Of a DNA stretch of 64,000 nt, positions 20,651 through 28,256 are shown piece by piece. Source of the DNA: Nocardia sp. NBC_00403 (lineage in GTDB: Bacteria; Actinomycetota; Actinomycetes; Mycobacteriales; Mycobacteriaceae); the NCBI RefSeq assembly GCF_036046055.1, contig NZ_CP107939.1:8370001-8434000 (forward strand), given 5' to 3'. The translations under genes and the position numbers were made by a program. Under the pieces are notes generated by a model, which did no database searches, was not told the DNA's origin, and worked only from the letters and a program-made list of their open reading frames with translations. Positions within the stretch are counted from its first letter, which is position 1. Every line of letters starts with the position of its first letter.

Positions 20651-21601
20651 GTGGATCCCCTGCGCCAACTGCGGTATTTCATCGTCGTCGCCGAAGAACT
20701 GCATTTCGGACGCGCGGCGGAGCGCCTCGGCATCGCCCAGCCACCGCTGAGTCAGCGGATCCGCAAACTCGAGGCCGACCTCGGTGCGCGACTGTTCGAT
20801 CGCGACAGTCGCCGGGTAGCGCTCACCGAGGCCGGGCAGATTCTGCTTGCCGAGTCCCGCGATCTGCTCGCGCGCTGGGAGCGGACGACAGCGCTCGTCG
20901 GCAAAGCGCATCGGGGCGAGATCGACGCCTTACGCGTCGGGGTGCCGCCCGAGCTGGCCGGGCGGGTGCTTGCCGCGGTGCTGACCGCATTCGAGAGCCG
21001 TGACATCCGGGTCGACCTGCAGGAACTGTCCACCGCCGAGCAGGTCCGATTGCTGGCCGACCGGCAACTCGACGCCGGTCTGTTGCAGCATCCGGTCGAC
21101 ATGATCGGCCTGGAAACGGGACCAGCGGTGGACACGCCGCTGGGCGTGGTTTTGCCGCGGGATTCACCGCTGGCCGTGCGTTCCTCACTCACCCTCGCCG
21201 ACCTGGCCGGGCATGGACTGGTGATCTTTCCGAGAGCCGCGGCGCCCGGGCTGTACGACGCGACGCTGCGCACCTGCTGGGACCACGGTTTCCGGCCGAC
21301 GTCGGTGCAGCACGCCCGCAATCCCGAGTTCGTACTCGGCATGGTGCTTTCCGGCCGCGGCGTGGCCTTCGACCAGGGCATGGTCGCGCAAAAGGAGCCG
21401 CGGGTGGTCTGGCGCCCCTTGCCGGAAGGAACATTGAGCTGGCGACTGTCGCTGGCATGGCCCGCTACGGCACCGCATCCGCTGGTGCGTGAGCTCGCCG
21501 AGCTGGTCGCGAATGTGGTGCAGGGTGACGGAGCTTCCCGCCCCGCACCTGTTCAGGAAATACCGCAGCGTCCATGGAATGTGGTGTACGGCAGGCCGTG
21601 A
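20651..21601 (+). CDS. LysR-family transcriptional regulator
   Basis: A 316-residue LTTR. The N-terminal winged helix is canonical (LRQLRYFIVVAEELHFGRAA, IAQPPLSQRIRKLE, LGARLFDRDSRRVALTEAG) and is followed by a periplasmic-binding-protein-like effector domain from about residue 90. GTG start at 20651 with a purine-poor leader. It is divergent from the SDR/AfsR series. Its last 49 bases overlap, on the opposite strand, the end of the beta-lactamase-fold gene, an unusual convergent overlap. Inducer unknown. Confidence 0.92.
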   Translation: MDPLRQLRYFIVVAEELHFGRAAERLGIAQPPLSQRIRKLEADLGARLFDRDSRRVALTEAGQILLAESRDLLARWERTTALVGKAHRGEIDALRVGVPPELAGRVLAAVLTAFESRDIRVDLQELSTAEQVRLLADRQLDAGLLQHPVDMIGLETGPAVDTPLGVVLPRDSPLAVRSSLTLADLAGHGLVIFPRAAAPGLYDATLRTCWDHGFRPTSVQHARNPEFVLGMVLSGRGVAFDQGMVAQKEPRVVWRPLPEGTLSWRLSLAWPATAPHPLVRELAELVANVVQGDGASRPAPVQEIPQRPWNVVYGRP

Positions 21602-22467
21602 ACAATGTTTTCGATCGCGTGCTTCGCCGCCGCGCCGATCGCACGGTCCACCTCGGGTAACCGCTGTTCGAGGGTGTCGGCCCTGGTAAAAACCGCCACG
21701 GCGTAGCGACTTCCGCCGGGATATTCCACGACGCCGATCTCATTGCGAACGCCGGGCAGTGTGCCGGTCTTGGCCCAGAGTCGCACCTCGGGCGGAAACG
21801 CCGCGGCGAGGCGGTGCCAGTTGACCTGTTGACGCATGAGATCGCGCACCCATCGGCAGGTCTCGGCGGTGCCTGCCCGATCCGCGCCGATGAGCGTGAG
21901 CAGCTCGGTCATTTCGCGCGGCGTGCTCGCGGTGGTCCGAAGCGGATCCAGGGCGCGGGTGCCGAGGACCTCGGCGGCACTCAGCGCGGGAAACCGTGCG
22001 GCGAAGTCGATCGGGTCGCGGGCTCCGATGTCCTCGGCCATGGTCTGCACGATGTGCCGTGGCGACCCGACGATCCGAGTGCCGGTGAGTCCGAGCTCGC
22101 GCACGAGCGAGCGCACATTGTCGAGGCCGATCCGATCGAACAGCAGATCGGCCGCGGTGTTGTCGCTGAGCGCGAGGGCGAAGAACGCGGCATCGCGCAA
22201 GCTCAACTCGACATCGTCCACGCATCCCGCCGTGCCGACGCCGCCGAGCCGGTCCCGTGCGGCAGCACGCACCCGATCGGCCGGGTCCAGCTGACCCGCG
22301 GCGACCTGGCGGGCGAACTCCAACACCAACGGCACCTTGACCACCGACGCCAGCACCACCGGCTCGTCGGCGCCCAGGCCCACCGCACCGCCGCAGTCGA
22401 AACACCTGGCGTGCACCCAGCCTCGTACACCGACCTTCCGGAAGAACTCGTCCACGACAGCCAGCAT
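21553..22467 (-). CDS. Class A beta-lactamase-fold serine hydrolase, probably cytoplasmic
   Basis: A 304-residue protein with the three penicillin-recognition motifs: S41-V-V-K44, S101-D-N103 and K233-T-G235. The omega-loop ExxLN motif that supplies the deacylating Glu166 of true class A enzymes is not visible between residues 150 and 185. There is also no signal peptide or lipobox, although beta-lactams act outside the membrane. It may therefore be a related esterase/amidase rather than a resistance enzyme. Start ATG 22467 (MLAVVDEFF). It ends inside the 3' end of lysR on the other strand. Confidence 0.83.
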   Translation of the reverse strand: MLAVVDEFFRKVGVRGWVHARCFDCGGAVGLGADEPVVLASVVKVPLVLEFARQVAAGQLDPADRVRAAARDRLGGVGTAGCVDDVELSLRDAAFFALALSDNTAADLLFDRIGLDNVRSLVRELGLTGTRIVGSPRHIVQTMAEDIGARDPIDFAARFPALSAAEVLGTRALDPLRTTASTPREMTELLTLIGADRAGTAETCRWVRDLMRQQVNWHRLAAAFPPEVRLWAKTGTLPGVRNEIGVVEYPGGSRYAVAVFTRADTLEQRLPEVDRAIGAAAKHAIENIVHGLPYTTFHGRCGIS

Positions 22468-22599
22468 TCACGGTGGGCTCGGCCACGGGGCAACCCGCCC
22501 GCACCATTCGAACGACGCGCCGAACCCGCGTCTTGACTCTCCCGTCGTTGGAGGGTCCACGCTGGCCACGAACAGGCAATTCGACAGGAGGACCCGCTG

Positions 22600-23160
22600 G
22601 TGAAGATCGATCTGGCCAAGACCGACAAGCACTATTACGACGCGTCACGAGATCCGGCTCTGCGCACGTTCGACGCCTACAACTACGTGACGGTCACCGG
22701 TTGCGGCGCACCCGCGAGCCCGGCATACACCGACGCCGTCGCGGCGTTGTATCGCGCCGCCTACGGCGCCAAGAAGCTCGCCAAGGCCGCGGCCCAGGAT
22801 TTCGTGGTACCAAAACTGGAGGGCCAGTGGTGGGTGGAATCGGACGAGCCGCCGCTGTCGGTGCCGCGCGAGCAGTGGCACTGGAAGTTGCTGATCCGCA
22901 TGCCCGAGGTCGTCACCGCGGGCATGGTGACCGGTGCGAACTTCGAAGCACTGACCGAGGGCGAGGCGATTCAGGTGATGCACGTCGGCCCCTATGCGAC
23001 CGAACCCGAGACCCTGGCCCGCATGGAGGCGTTCATGACCGCGGAAGGGCTGGCGATGAACGGCCTCCATCACGAGATCTACCTCTCCGATCCACGCAAG
23101 TCGGCAGGCGCGACCACCAAAACCATCCTGCGCCACCCGGTTCGCCGCGTCGGCGACTGA
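22600..23160 (+). CDS. GyrI-like small-molecule-binding domain protein
   Basis: A 186-residue stand-alone SOUL/GyrI-like domain. The visible blocks are YDASRDPALRTFDAYNYVTVTG, EGQWWVESD, WHWKLLIRMPE and MHVGPYATEPETLARMEAFM, then LHHEIYLSDPRK, as in actinobacterial YdhR/GyrI-like proteins. The family binds hydrophobic or cationic small molecules, and some members hydrolyse toxic ligands; no DNA-binding domain is attached here. GTG 22600 follows a strong AGGAGG (about 22586-22591). It is divergent from the beta-lactamase-fold gene. Confidence 0.86.
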   Translation: MKIDLAKTDKHYYDASRDPALRTFDAYNYVTVTGCGAPASPAYTDAVAALYRAAYGAKKLAKAAAQDFVVPKLEGQWWVESDEPPLSVPREQWHWKLLIRMPEVVTAGMVTGANFEALTEGEAIQVMHVGPYATEPETLARMEAFMTAEGLAMNGLHHEIYLSDPRKSAGATTKTILRHPVRRVGD

Positions 23161-23180
23161 CCGGGGCTACCGCGGCGTGC

Positions 23181-23744
23181 TCACCACGTCCGGCCGACGT
23201 AGCCGAGTAGCCGTCGATGGGCGGGGGCGTCGGCGGCTACGGCGACCTCGTTGTCGAACATCCCCGGCTTGCGGAAGCCGTCGATGCCGCCCATCGCCTG
23301 CATGGTGGCGAGCAATTCGGCGCACAACTCGTCGTCCGCGAGATCCGGCCGCTGCACGCCGAGCGCGAGGTCGACGCCGTGCACCACCAGTTCGGTGAGG
23401 TGGACCGTCGCCGCGGCCCGGCCCGGCAGGTCACCCAGCGAGAGGTGCACCGTCCCCGTCAGTGCGTCCGGGCGATGCCATGCGGCACGATCCACCTCCG
23501 CGGCCGCGGCGTAAGCGCCCTGTGGATCGATGCCGAGCCAGTCGTCTTCGCGCTCGGCGCCCGCATCCGTACCGCTCAGCGCGGCGGCGAACAGGTGTAT
23601 GCCGCCGACGACATGATTCAGCACCTCGCGCACATCCCAATCCTGGCACGGGGTCGGCGCGACGAGCCGGTCGTCGTCCACCGTGGCGACGATCGCCCCC
23701 GTCATGTCCAGGGCGCGGTCGATCTGGTCGATCACAGAATCCAT
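23181..23744 (-). CDS. TIGR03086-type DinB-fold metal-binding protein
   Basis: A 187-residue member of the mycothiol-dependent maleylpyruvate isomerase N-terminal/DinB superfamily. CQDWDVREVLNHVVGGIHL provides the first His ligands and HLTELVVHGVDLALG the later ones, consistent with a three-His metal site. The family is expanded in mycothiol-producing actinomycetes and many members are predicted mycothiol S-transferases. ATG 23744 is preferred because of a GGAAG site (GAAGGAAGACG) just upstream. Substrate unknown. Confidence 0.85.
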   Translation of the reverse strand: MDSVIDQIDRALDMTGAIVATVDDDRLVAPTPCQDWDVREVLNHVVGGIHLFAAALSGTDAGAEREDDWLGIDPQGAYAAAAEVDRAAWHRPDALTGTVHLSLGDLPGRAAATVHLTELVVHGVDLALGVQRPDLADDELCAELLATMQAMGGIDGFRKPGMFDNEVAVAADAPAHRRLLGYVGRTW

Positions 23745-24022
23745 CGTCTTCCTTCGGTCGGCGGGGTTCGCTTGAATGAGTAGCACACCGGGCCGACATC
23801 CAAACCGCGACCAGCACAGACGGGCGCGTCGAAAACCCCATCGCCGCGACCGAATTCGAATCGCCGAGGCCGGGTACCCCGCGATATCTCGGTCAGCCGA
23901 CGGGACCTGCCCGGTCCGCTACCGACGGCCGATCATCGCCCTGAGGCGCAGCGCCTCCGGCAGTGGCTTCGGATCGCGCTGCGCTGGTGCGCGCAACGCC
24001 CATATCAGCCAGCGCGACAGGA

Positions 24023-24160
24023 CTATCCGAGCACCGGGTAGTTGGCCCGAATCACGCCGTGCGGGTCACGGGCCCGCTTGATTTCGCCGAGGCGAGCCGG
24101 TATCGACTCATCGAAGGCGGCCAACTTCGGAAACGAGTCGCGCGGCCGCCGATCCACACC
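24023..24160 (-). pseudogene. C-terminal fragment of a BBE-type FAD oxidase
   Basis: The minus strand ending with TAG at 24025-24023 reads FPKLAAFDES, then LGEIKRARDPHGVIRANYPV and LG, nearly the same as the last 33 residues of the oxidase at 13298. Nothing upstream (24160-24280) continues the protein. It is a decayed remnant of a second copy left at the boundary of the accessory block with the mca operon. Confidence 0.7.
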
Positions 24161-24227
24161 GGATGCACTGCTCGGGTGTGGTGGCTCGTGCCGCGACTAC
24201 TTCAATGACGAAGTAGAACCTGCGAAT

Positions 24228-24268
24228 GTCACAACGGCCGCCCGCTCGGTGCGGACGGCCGTTGTGAC
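24228..24268. terminator. Strong hairpin terminator after the mca operon
   Basis: GTCACAACGGCCG (24228-24240) and CGGCCGTTGTGAC (24256-24268) form a perfect 13-bp stem with a 15-base loop. It lies 12 bases past the stop of the small membrane protein gene on the minus strand. Confidence 0.8.
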
Positions 24269-24279
24269 AGGCGGAAGCC

Positions 24280-24561
24280 TCAGGTTTTGTCGGCCTTGCC
24301 GTCGGGCTCGGCGATCTCGGTGGCATCCTCGGACACCCGCCGGGTGATACCGGGCTCGGTGCCCTCGTCGGCCTCCTGATCCGGCTCGGGATGCTCCGGC
24401 TCGAAGGTCGGGGGCAGATTCTTCAGATGCCGGTTCATCGAACGCACCAGCAGCACCGTGCCTGCGAGCAGGATCAGGATGATGACCAGCCCGAGCGGCG
24501 ACGCCTTACCGAACTCTGGCCCGGTCGGGGTGCCAGGAGACTGCGCGAGCAGGGCGAGCAT
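24280..24561 (-). CDS. Small single-pass membrane protein co-translated with mca
   Basis: A 93-residue protein with an N-terminal hydrophobic stretch, one clear helix (PLGLVIILILLAGTVLLV) at about residues 20-40 and an acidic, proline-rich cytoplasmic tail. The ATG at 24561 overlaps the mca stop (TGATG), which fixes the start and implies translational coupling. M. tuberculosis has a comparable small gene, Rv1083, next to mca, so the linkage is conserved, but no function is known to me. A strong hairpin terminator follows. Confidence 0.88.
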   Translation of the reverse strand: MLALLAQSPGTPTGPEFGKASPLGLVIILILLAGTVLLVRSMNRHLKNLPPTFEPEHPEPDQEADEGTEPGITRRVSEDATEIAEPDGKADKT

Positions 24562-25439
24562 CACAGATCCTCGATGCCTGCGAACAGGTCGTTCTCGGGG
24601 ATCGCGGTGCGCACCTTCGTCTTGGCCAGCTCGAATTCCTCGGTGGGCCACACCCGTTGCTGCATCTCCAGCGGAATCGCGAAGAAAGCGCCGTTCGGGT
24701 CGATCTGGGTGGCGTGTGCGCGCAGCGCGTCGTCACGCTGTGGGAAGTATTTGGCGCATTCGATCTGCGTGGTGACCCGCGACATCACATCACCGCGCTC
24801 GACGGCGTACTTACGAATCCGATCCAGCCACTCCTGCATCGGGAACGGTTCGCCGATCCGCTCGAACTCCGCGGCGAACGCCTCCATCCGCTGCAGGCTG
24901 AACCCGTGGTCGTAGTACAGCTTCAGCGGCGTCCACGGCTCGCCGGCATCGGGGAACCGCTCCGGGTCACCCGCGGCCTCGAACGCGGCTATCGAGACGT
25001 CGTGGCACCGGATGTGATCCGGATGCGGGTAGCCGCCGGTCTCGTCGTAGGTCGTCATCACATGCGGCCGGAACTCCCGCACCACCCGAACCAGCGCCTC
25101 GGTGGCTTCTTCCAGCGGAACGAGCGCGAAGCAGCCCTCCGGCAGCGGCGGCAGCGGATCGCCCTCGGGCAGACCCGAATCGACGAATCCCAGCCAGGTC
25201 TGACGCACCCCGAGCGCGGCGGCCGCCGCGGCCATCTCCTCGCGCCTGACCTCCTCGATCCGGTCGAGCACGCCGGGGATGTCCATCGCGGGATTGAGGA
25301 TACTGCCGCGTTCGCCGCCGGTCAGCGTGACGACGAGGACCTCGTTTCCTTCGTCGGCATAGCGTGCGGTCGTCGCGGCACCCTTGCTCGATTCGTCGTC
25401 AGGGTGGGCATGGACCGCCATGAGGCGAAGGCCACTCAC
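24561..25439 (-). CDS. mca: Mycothiol S-conjugate amidase
   Basis: It cleaves mycothiol conjugates of electrophiles and drugs, releasing a mercapturic acid for export and recycling glucosaminyl-inositol. The 292-residue protein has the LmbE/PIG-L zinc fold: HAHPDDE with H12 and D15, [11 protein letters not shown], and YPHPDH with H142. The C-terminal half ([31 protein letters not shown]) is specific to Mca rather than the deacetylase MshB. GTG 25439. It is divergent from the DUF4307 gene across about 105 bp. It is also good evidence that the host makes mycothiol. Confidence 0.96.
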   Translation of the reverse strand: MSGLRLMAVHAHPDDESSKGAATTARYADEGNEVLVVTLTGGERGSILNPAMDIPGVLDRIEEVRREEMAAAAAALGVRQTWLGFVDSGLPEGDPLPPLPEGCFALVPLEEATEALVRVVREFRPHVMTTYDETGGYPHPDHIRCHDVSIAAFEAAGDPERFPDAGEPWTPLKLYYDHGFSLQRMEAFAAEFERIGEPFPMQEWLDRIRKYAVERGDVMSRVTTQIECAKYFPQRDDALRAHATQIDPNGAFFAIPLEMQQRVWPTEEFELAKTKVRTAIPENDLFAGIEDL

Positions 25440-25544
25440 GTCTCGTTCACCTCATCGCTCTCGCTCGCGGCTGCTTGGGCTTCGTTCCCTATAGTTCCAT
25501 TCGACAGACTTTTGTTCCGACGTACCCCCCGGGAGCGACCACTC

Positions 25545-26000
25545 ATGACCGAGCCTGCGCCGGAATCCGCCGGTGGCGATGCGGCCATCGAACGGCGCGC
25601 CGACCGCTACGGCACCGCGCCGCGCCGCAGACCGCGCTGGATTCCACCGGTTCTGGGCGGGGTCGTCGTGCTGCTCGGGTTGGGTGTCGCCTACCTCGGA
25701 TGGCAGAAATACGGCCCCGAGGACATCGAGGCCGAGCAGCTCGGCTACGTCGTCGTGGACGACTCGACGCTGACCGTCCGGATGAAGATCACCCGCAACG
25801 ATCCGCAGCAGCCGGTGGTGTGTTTCGTGCGGGCCATGGACAAGGACGGCACCGAGGTCGGCCGCCGCGAAGTCCTGGTGGAGCCGTCCGACAGCGGCAC
25901 GATCGAGCTGTCCACGACCGTGCGGTCATCTTCGCGTGCCTCCGCGGGCAGCATCTACGCCTGCAGTGATCAGGTCCCTGAGTACCTTCGCGCGGGCTGA
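25545..26000 (+). CDS. DUF4307 single-pass membrane protein
   Basis: 151 residues: a basic cytoplasmic N-terminus (RRRPRWIPP), one membrane helix (VLGGVVVLLGLGVAYLGWQ) and an external Ig-like domain with VVDDSTLTVRMKITRNDPQQ and two Cys (CFVRAM, YACSDQ). This is the DUF4307 layout, Rv1081c in M. tuberculosis, where it also lies between mca and greA. ATG 25545 has a GGGAG site at about 25530. Function unknown. Confidence 0.9.
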   Translation: MTEPAPESAGGDAAIERRADRYGTAPRRRPRWIPPVLGGVVVLLGLGVAYLGWQKYGPEDIEAEQLGYVVVDDSTLTVRMKITRNDPQQPVVCFVRAMDKDGTEVGRREVLVEPSDSGTIELSTTVRSSSRASAGSIYACSDQVPEYLRAG

Positions 26001-26073
26001 CTACCTTCGAACGGCTGATCTATACCCCAGCCACGGCAAAACAAACTCCGACCTGCATGTTTATGATTCATGC

Positions 26074-26079
26074 TAAAAT
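26074..26079 (+). promoter_or_regulatory. Extended -10 element (TGC-TAAAAT) for the greA leader
   Basis: TAAAAT at 26074-26079 is preceded by TGC, an extended -10. Transcription would start near 26086, directly at the first hairpin of the leader and about 220 bases before greA. No good -35 was seen. This stretch is AT-rich compared with its surroundings. Confidence 0.55.
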
Positions 26080-26087
26080 AGCCTGAT

Positions 26088-26282
26088 ACACGGTTCCGGG
26101 GCTCGGAGCCGTGTTTGCTGCATTGGCGGCCAGCGCTGTCGGTTCCGGATTTTCGTATTTGCCCGGAGCAGAGGCCTGTCGGGGTTCGAAGAACTTCCCC
26201 AGGATGGCACTAGCCGTCGGCTGGTGCGTGCCCGCCCCCTGTGGGCACTGCAGCGGTTATCAGGGAATCCCGGCCTGCCGGG
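26088..26282 (+). ncRNA. Hairpin-rich greA leader or small RNA candidate
   Basis: Five stem-loops follow one another. (1) ACACGGTTCCG/CGGAGCCGTGT, 26088-26114, 11 bp with one G-U. (2) GGGGTTC/GAAC-TT-CCCC, 26181-26200. (3) GCACTAGCC-GTC-GGCTGGTGC, 26207-26227, 9 bp. (4) GTGCCC/GGGCAC, 26228-26248, with a C-rich loop. (5) CCCGGC-CT-GCCGGG, 26269-26282, just before the AGGGAG site. No coding frame fits. The first hairpin could instead terminate the DUF4307 gene. In E. coli the greA leader yields the GraL small RNAs; any analogy here is inference. Confidence 0.45.
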
Positions 26283-26306
26283 AACAACTACTAGGGAGTG
26301 ATCGAG

Positions 26307-26801
26307 ATGACTGAGACGCAAGTGACTTGGCTGACCCCGGAGTCGCACGACAGGCTCAAGGGTGAGCTCGACGCGCTCATTGCCAATCGTCCCGTCATCG
26401 CTGCCGAGATCAATGAACGCCGTGAAGAGGGCGACCTCAAGGAGAACGGTGGATACCACGCCGCTCGTGAGGAGCAGGGCCAGCAGGAGGCGCGCATCCG
26501 CCAGCTGCAGGAACTGCTGAACAATGCCAAGGTCGGCGTCGCACCGACGAAGGCAGGCGTCGCGCTCCCGGGCTCGGTCGTCAAGGTCTACTACGACGGC
26601 GACGAGTCCGACACCGAGACCTTCCTGATCGCGACCCGCGAAGAGGGTCTGAACGACTCCAAACTGGAGACCTACTCGCCCGCCTCGCCGCTCGGCGGCG
26701 CGTTGATCGACGCCAAGGTCGGCGAGACCCGTGAGTACACGCTGCCCAACGGCAACACCATGAAGGTGACGCTGGTCAGCGCGGAGCCCTACCACAGCTG
26801 A
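26307..26801 (+). CDS. greA: Transcription elongation factor GreA
   Basis: GreA enters the RNA polymerase secondary channel and stimulates cleavage of backtracked RNA. The 164 residues have the N-terminal coiled coil ([38 protein letters not shown]) with the two acidic tip residues in [12 protein letters not shown], then the FKBP-like C-terminal domain ([17 protein letters not shown]). ATG 26307 is chosen over GTG 26298 because AGGGAG (26292-26297) is correctly spaced for it, giving the usual mycobacterial length. It is preceded by the structured leader and followed by a strong terminator. Confidence 0.97.
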   Translation: MTETQVTWLTPESHDRLKGELDALIANRPVIAAEINERREEGDLKENGGYHAAREEQGQQEARIRQLQELLNNAKVGVAPTKAGVALPGSVVKVYYDGDESDTETFLIATREEGLNDSKLETYSPASPLGGALIDAKVGETREYTLPNGNTMKVTLVSAEPYHS

Positions 26802-26866
26802 CGCACCCGGCCGAGGCATTGCGCCCGGCCTCCTCGGACAGAGGAACCACGCTCTCCCCCGAACGC

Positions 26867-26900
26867 AAGCGGCCGCACCCGATTCCGGATGCGGCCGCTT
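26867..26900. terminator. Bidirectional terminator between greA and metB
   Basis: AAGCGGCCGCA (26867-26877) pairs perfectly with TGCGGCCGCTT (26890-26900) across 12 bases. It sits between the convergent greA and metB genes, with A and T ends suited to termination in both directions. Confidence 0.82.
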
Positions 26901-26916
26901 CGTCATGTCCGATACC

Positions 26917-28062
26917 TCAGCCGGCGAGTGCCTGCTCGACATCGGCGATCAGGTCGCTGATGTCTTCGATGCCGACCGAAAGCCGCACCAGATCGGCGGG
27001 CACCTCGAGATCGGAGCCCTCGGTGGATGCGTGTGTCATCGCGGCGGGGTGCTCGATCAGCGATTCCACGCCGCCGAGCGATTCGGCCAGGGTGAAAATC
27101 TTGGTCCGCGAGCAGAAGTCGCGCGCCGCGTCCGGGCCGCCGTGCAGCCGCACCGAGATCATGCCGCCGAAGCGCTTCATCTGCTTGTCGGCGATGAAGT
27201 GGCCGGGATGCTCGGCCAGCCCGGGGTAGATGACCTGTGAGATCGCAGGGTGCCTGGTGAGGAACTCGGCGATGGCCTCCGCGTTATCGCAGTGCCGATC
27301 CATCCGCAACGCGAGGGTCTTGGTGCCACGCAGGGTAAGGAAGGCGTCGAACGGGCCTGGCACCGCGCCCGCACCGTTCTGCAGGAAGGCAAATGCCGCG
27401 TCGAGCTCCGGGTCGTTGGTGATCAGCGCGCCACCGACCACGTCGGAGTGCCCGCCGAGGTACTTGGTGGTCGAATGCGTGACGATGTCGGCGCCGAGCA
27501 GCAGTGGCTGCTGCAAGTACGGCGTCGCGAAGGTGTTGTCTACCACCAGTTTCGCGCCCGCCGTGTGCGCGACCTCGGCCAGTGCGGGGATGTCGCCGAT
27601 GCTGAGCAGCGGGTTGGTCGGGGTCTCGATCCAGACCAGTTTGGTGTTCGGACGGATCGCGGCGCGCATCTCGTCGACGTTGAACACGTGGGCGGGCGAG
27701 TGCTCGATGCCCCACTGGCTGAACACCTTGTCGATCAGCCGGAAGGTGCCGCCGTAGGCGTCGTCGGGAATCACGATGTGGTCGCCGGGCCGCAGCGTGG
27801 CGCGCAGCGCACAGTCGGTCGCGGCCATGCCGGAGGCGAATGCCCGTCCGAAGCGGCCCGATTCGAGCGCGGCGAGGTTGGCCTCGAGCACGGTCCTGGT
27901 CGGGTTGCCGGTCCTGGCGTACTCGTAGCCGTCGCGCAGCCCGCCCACCCCGTCCTGGGCAAACGTCGAACTCGCGAAGATGGGCACGTTCACCGCACCG
28001 GTCCGCGGATCGGGATCGAATCCGGCGTGCACGGCCCGTGTAGAGAATCCCAACTCACTCAT
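26917..28062 (-). CDS. metB: Cystathionine gamma-synthase
   Basis: A PLP enzyme joining an activated homoserine and cysteine into cystathionine in methionine synthesis. The 381-residue protein has the Cys/Met-metabolism fold: YEYARTGNPTR, ASGMAATDCA, DDAYGGTFRL, WIETPTNPLL, VVDNTFATPYLQ and HSTTKYLGGHSD with the Schiff-base lysine K200, then GIEDISDLIADVEQAL. The length and the place between greA and cbs match M. tuberculosis metB (Rv1079). A TAGGCT hexamer ends 6 bases before the ATG, so the mRNA is probably leaderless. Confidence 0.95.
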   Translation of the reverse strand: MSELGFSTRAVHAGFDPDPRTGAVNVPIFASSTFAQDGVGGLRDGYEYARTGNPTRTVLEANLAALESGRFGRAFASGMAATDCALRATLRPGDHIVIPDDAYGGTFRLIDKVFSQWGIEHSPAHVFNVDEMRAAIRPNTKLVWIETPTNPLLSIGDIPALAEVAHTAGAKLVVDNTFATPYLQQPLLLGADIVTHSTTKYLGGHSDVVGGALITNDPELDAAFAFLQNGAGAVPGPFDAFLTLRGTKTLALRMDRHCDNAEAIAEFLTRHPAISQVIYPGLAEHPGHFIADKQMKRFGGMISVRLHGGPDAARDFCSRTKIFTLAESLGGVESLIEHPAAMTHASTEGSDLEVPADLVRLSVGIEDISDLIADVEQALAG

Positions 28063-28068
28063 GGCCCC

Positions 28069-28074
28069 AGCCTA
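28069..28074 (-). promoter_or_regulatory. metB: Leaderless -10 box of metB
   Basis: On the minus strand TAGGCT is followed by GGGGCC and then the ATG of metB. The 6-base spacing puts the transcription start at or next to the start codon. Confidence 0.5.
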
Positions 28075-28244
28075 GATGGCGGTGAATTATGGGCAACTGG
28101 CTGGTGCGACCTCTTACTGCGTATACCGGGCCGTCTGTTCCCCGCCGCCCCTCGGCCATCGGCAGCAGGCGGCCGCGGACAGTGTCCCGGAGCCTTGTGA
28201 CGGGCGGTCGGAGTGAGGCCGGTCTCGGTGCCGCCGATCCGAAT

Positions 28245-28250
28245 TAGGCT
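28245..28250 (+). promoter_or_regulatory. Leaderless -10 box of the acyl-CoA dehydrogenase
   Basis: TAGGCT followed by GAGGCC and then ATG 28257. The arrangement copies that of the divergent metB (TAGGCT-GGGGCC-ATG), again suggesting a leaderless transcript. Confidence 0.5.
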
Positions 28251-28256
28251 GAGGCC

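Noticed and set aside
26088..26114. Only a terminator for the DUF4307 gene
   Set aside because: Kept as an alternative: it starts right after an extended -10 box, is followed by four more stems and has no T run, so a leader is at least as likely.
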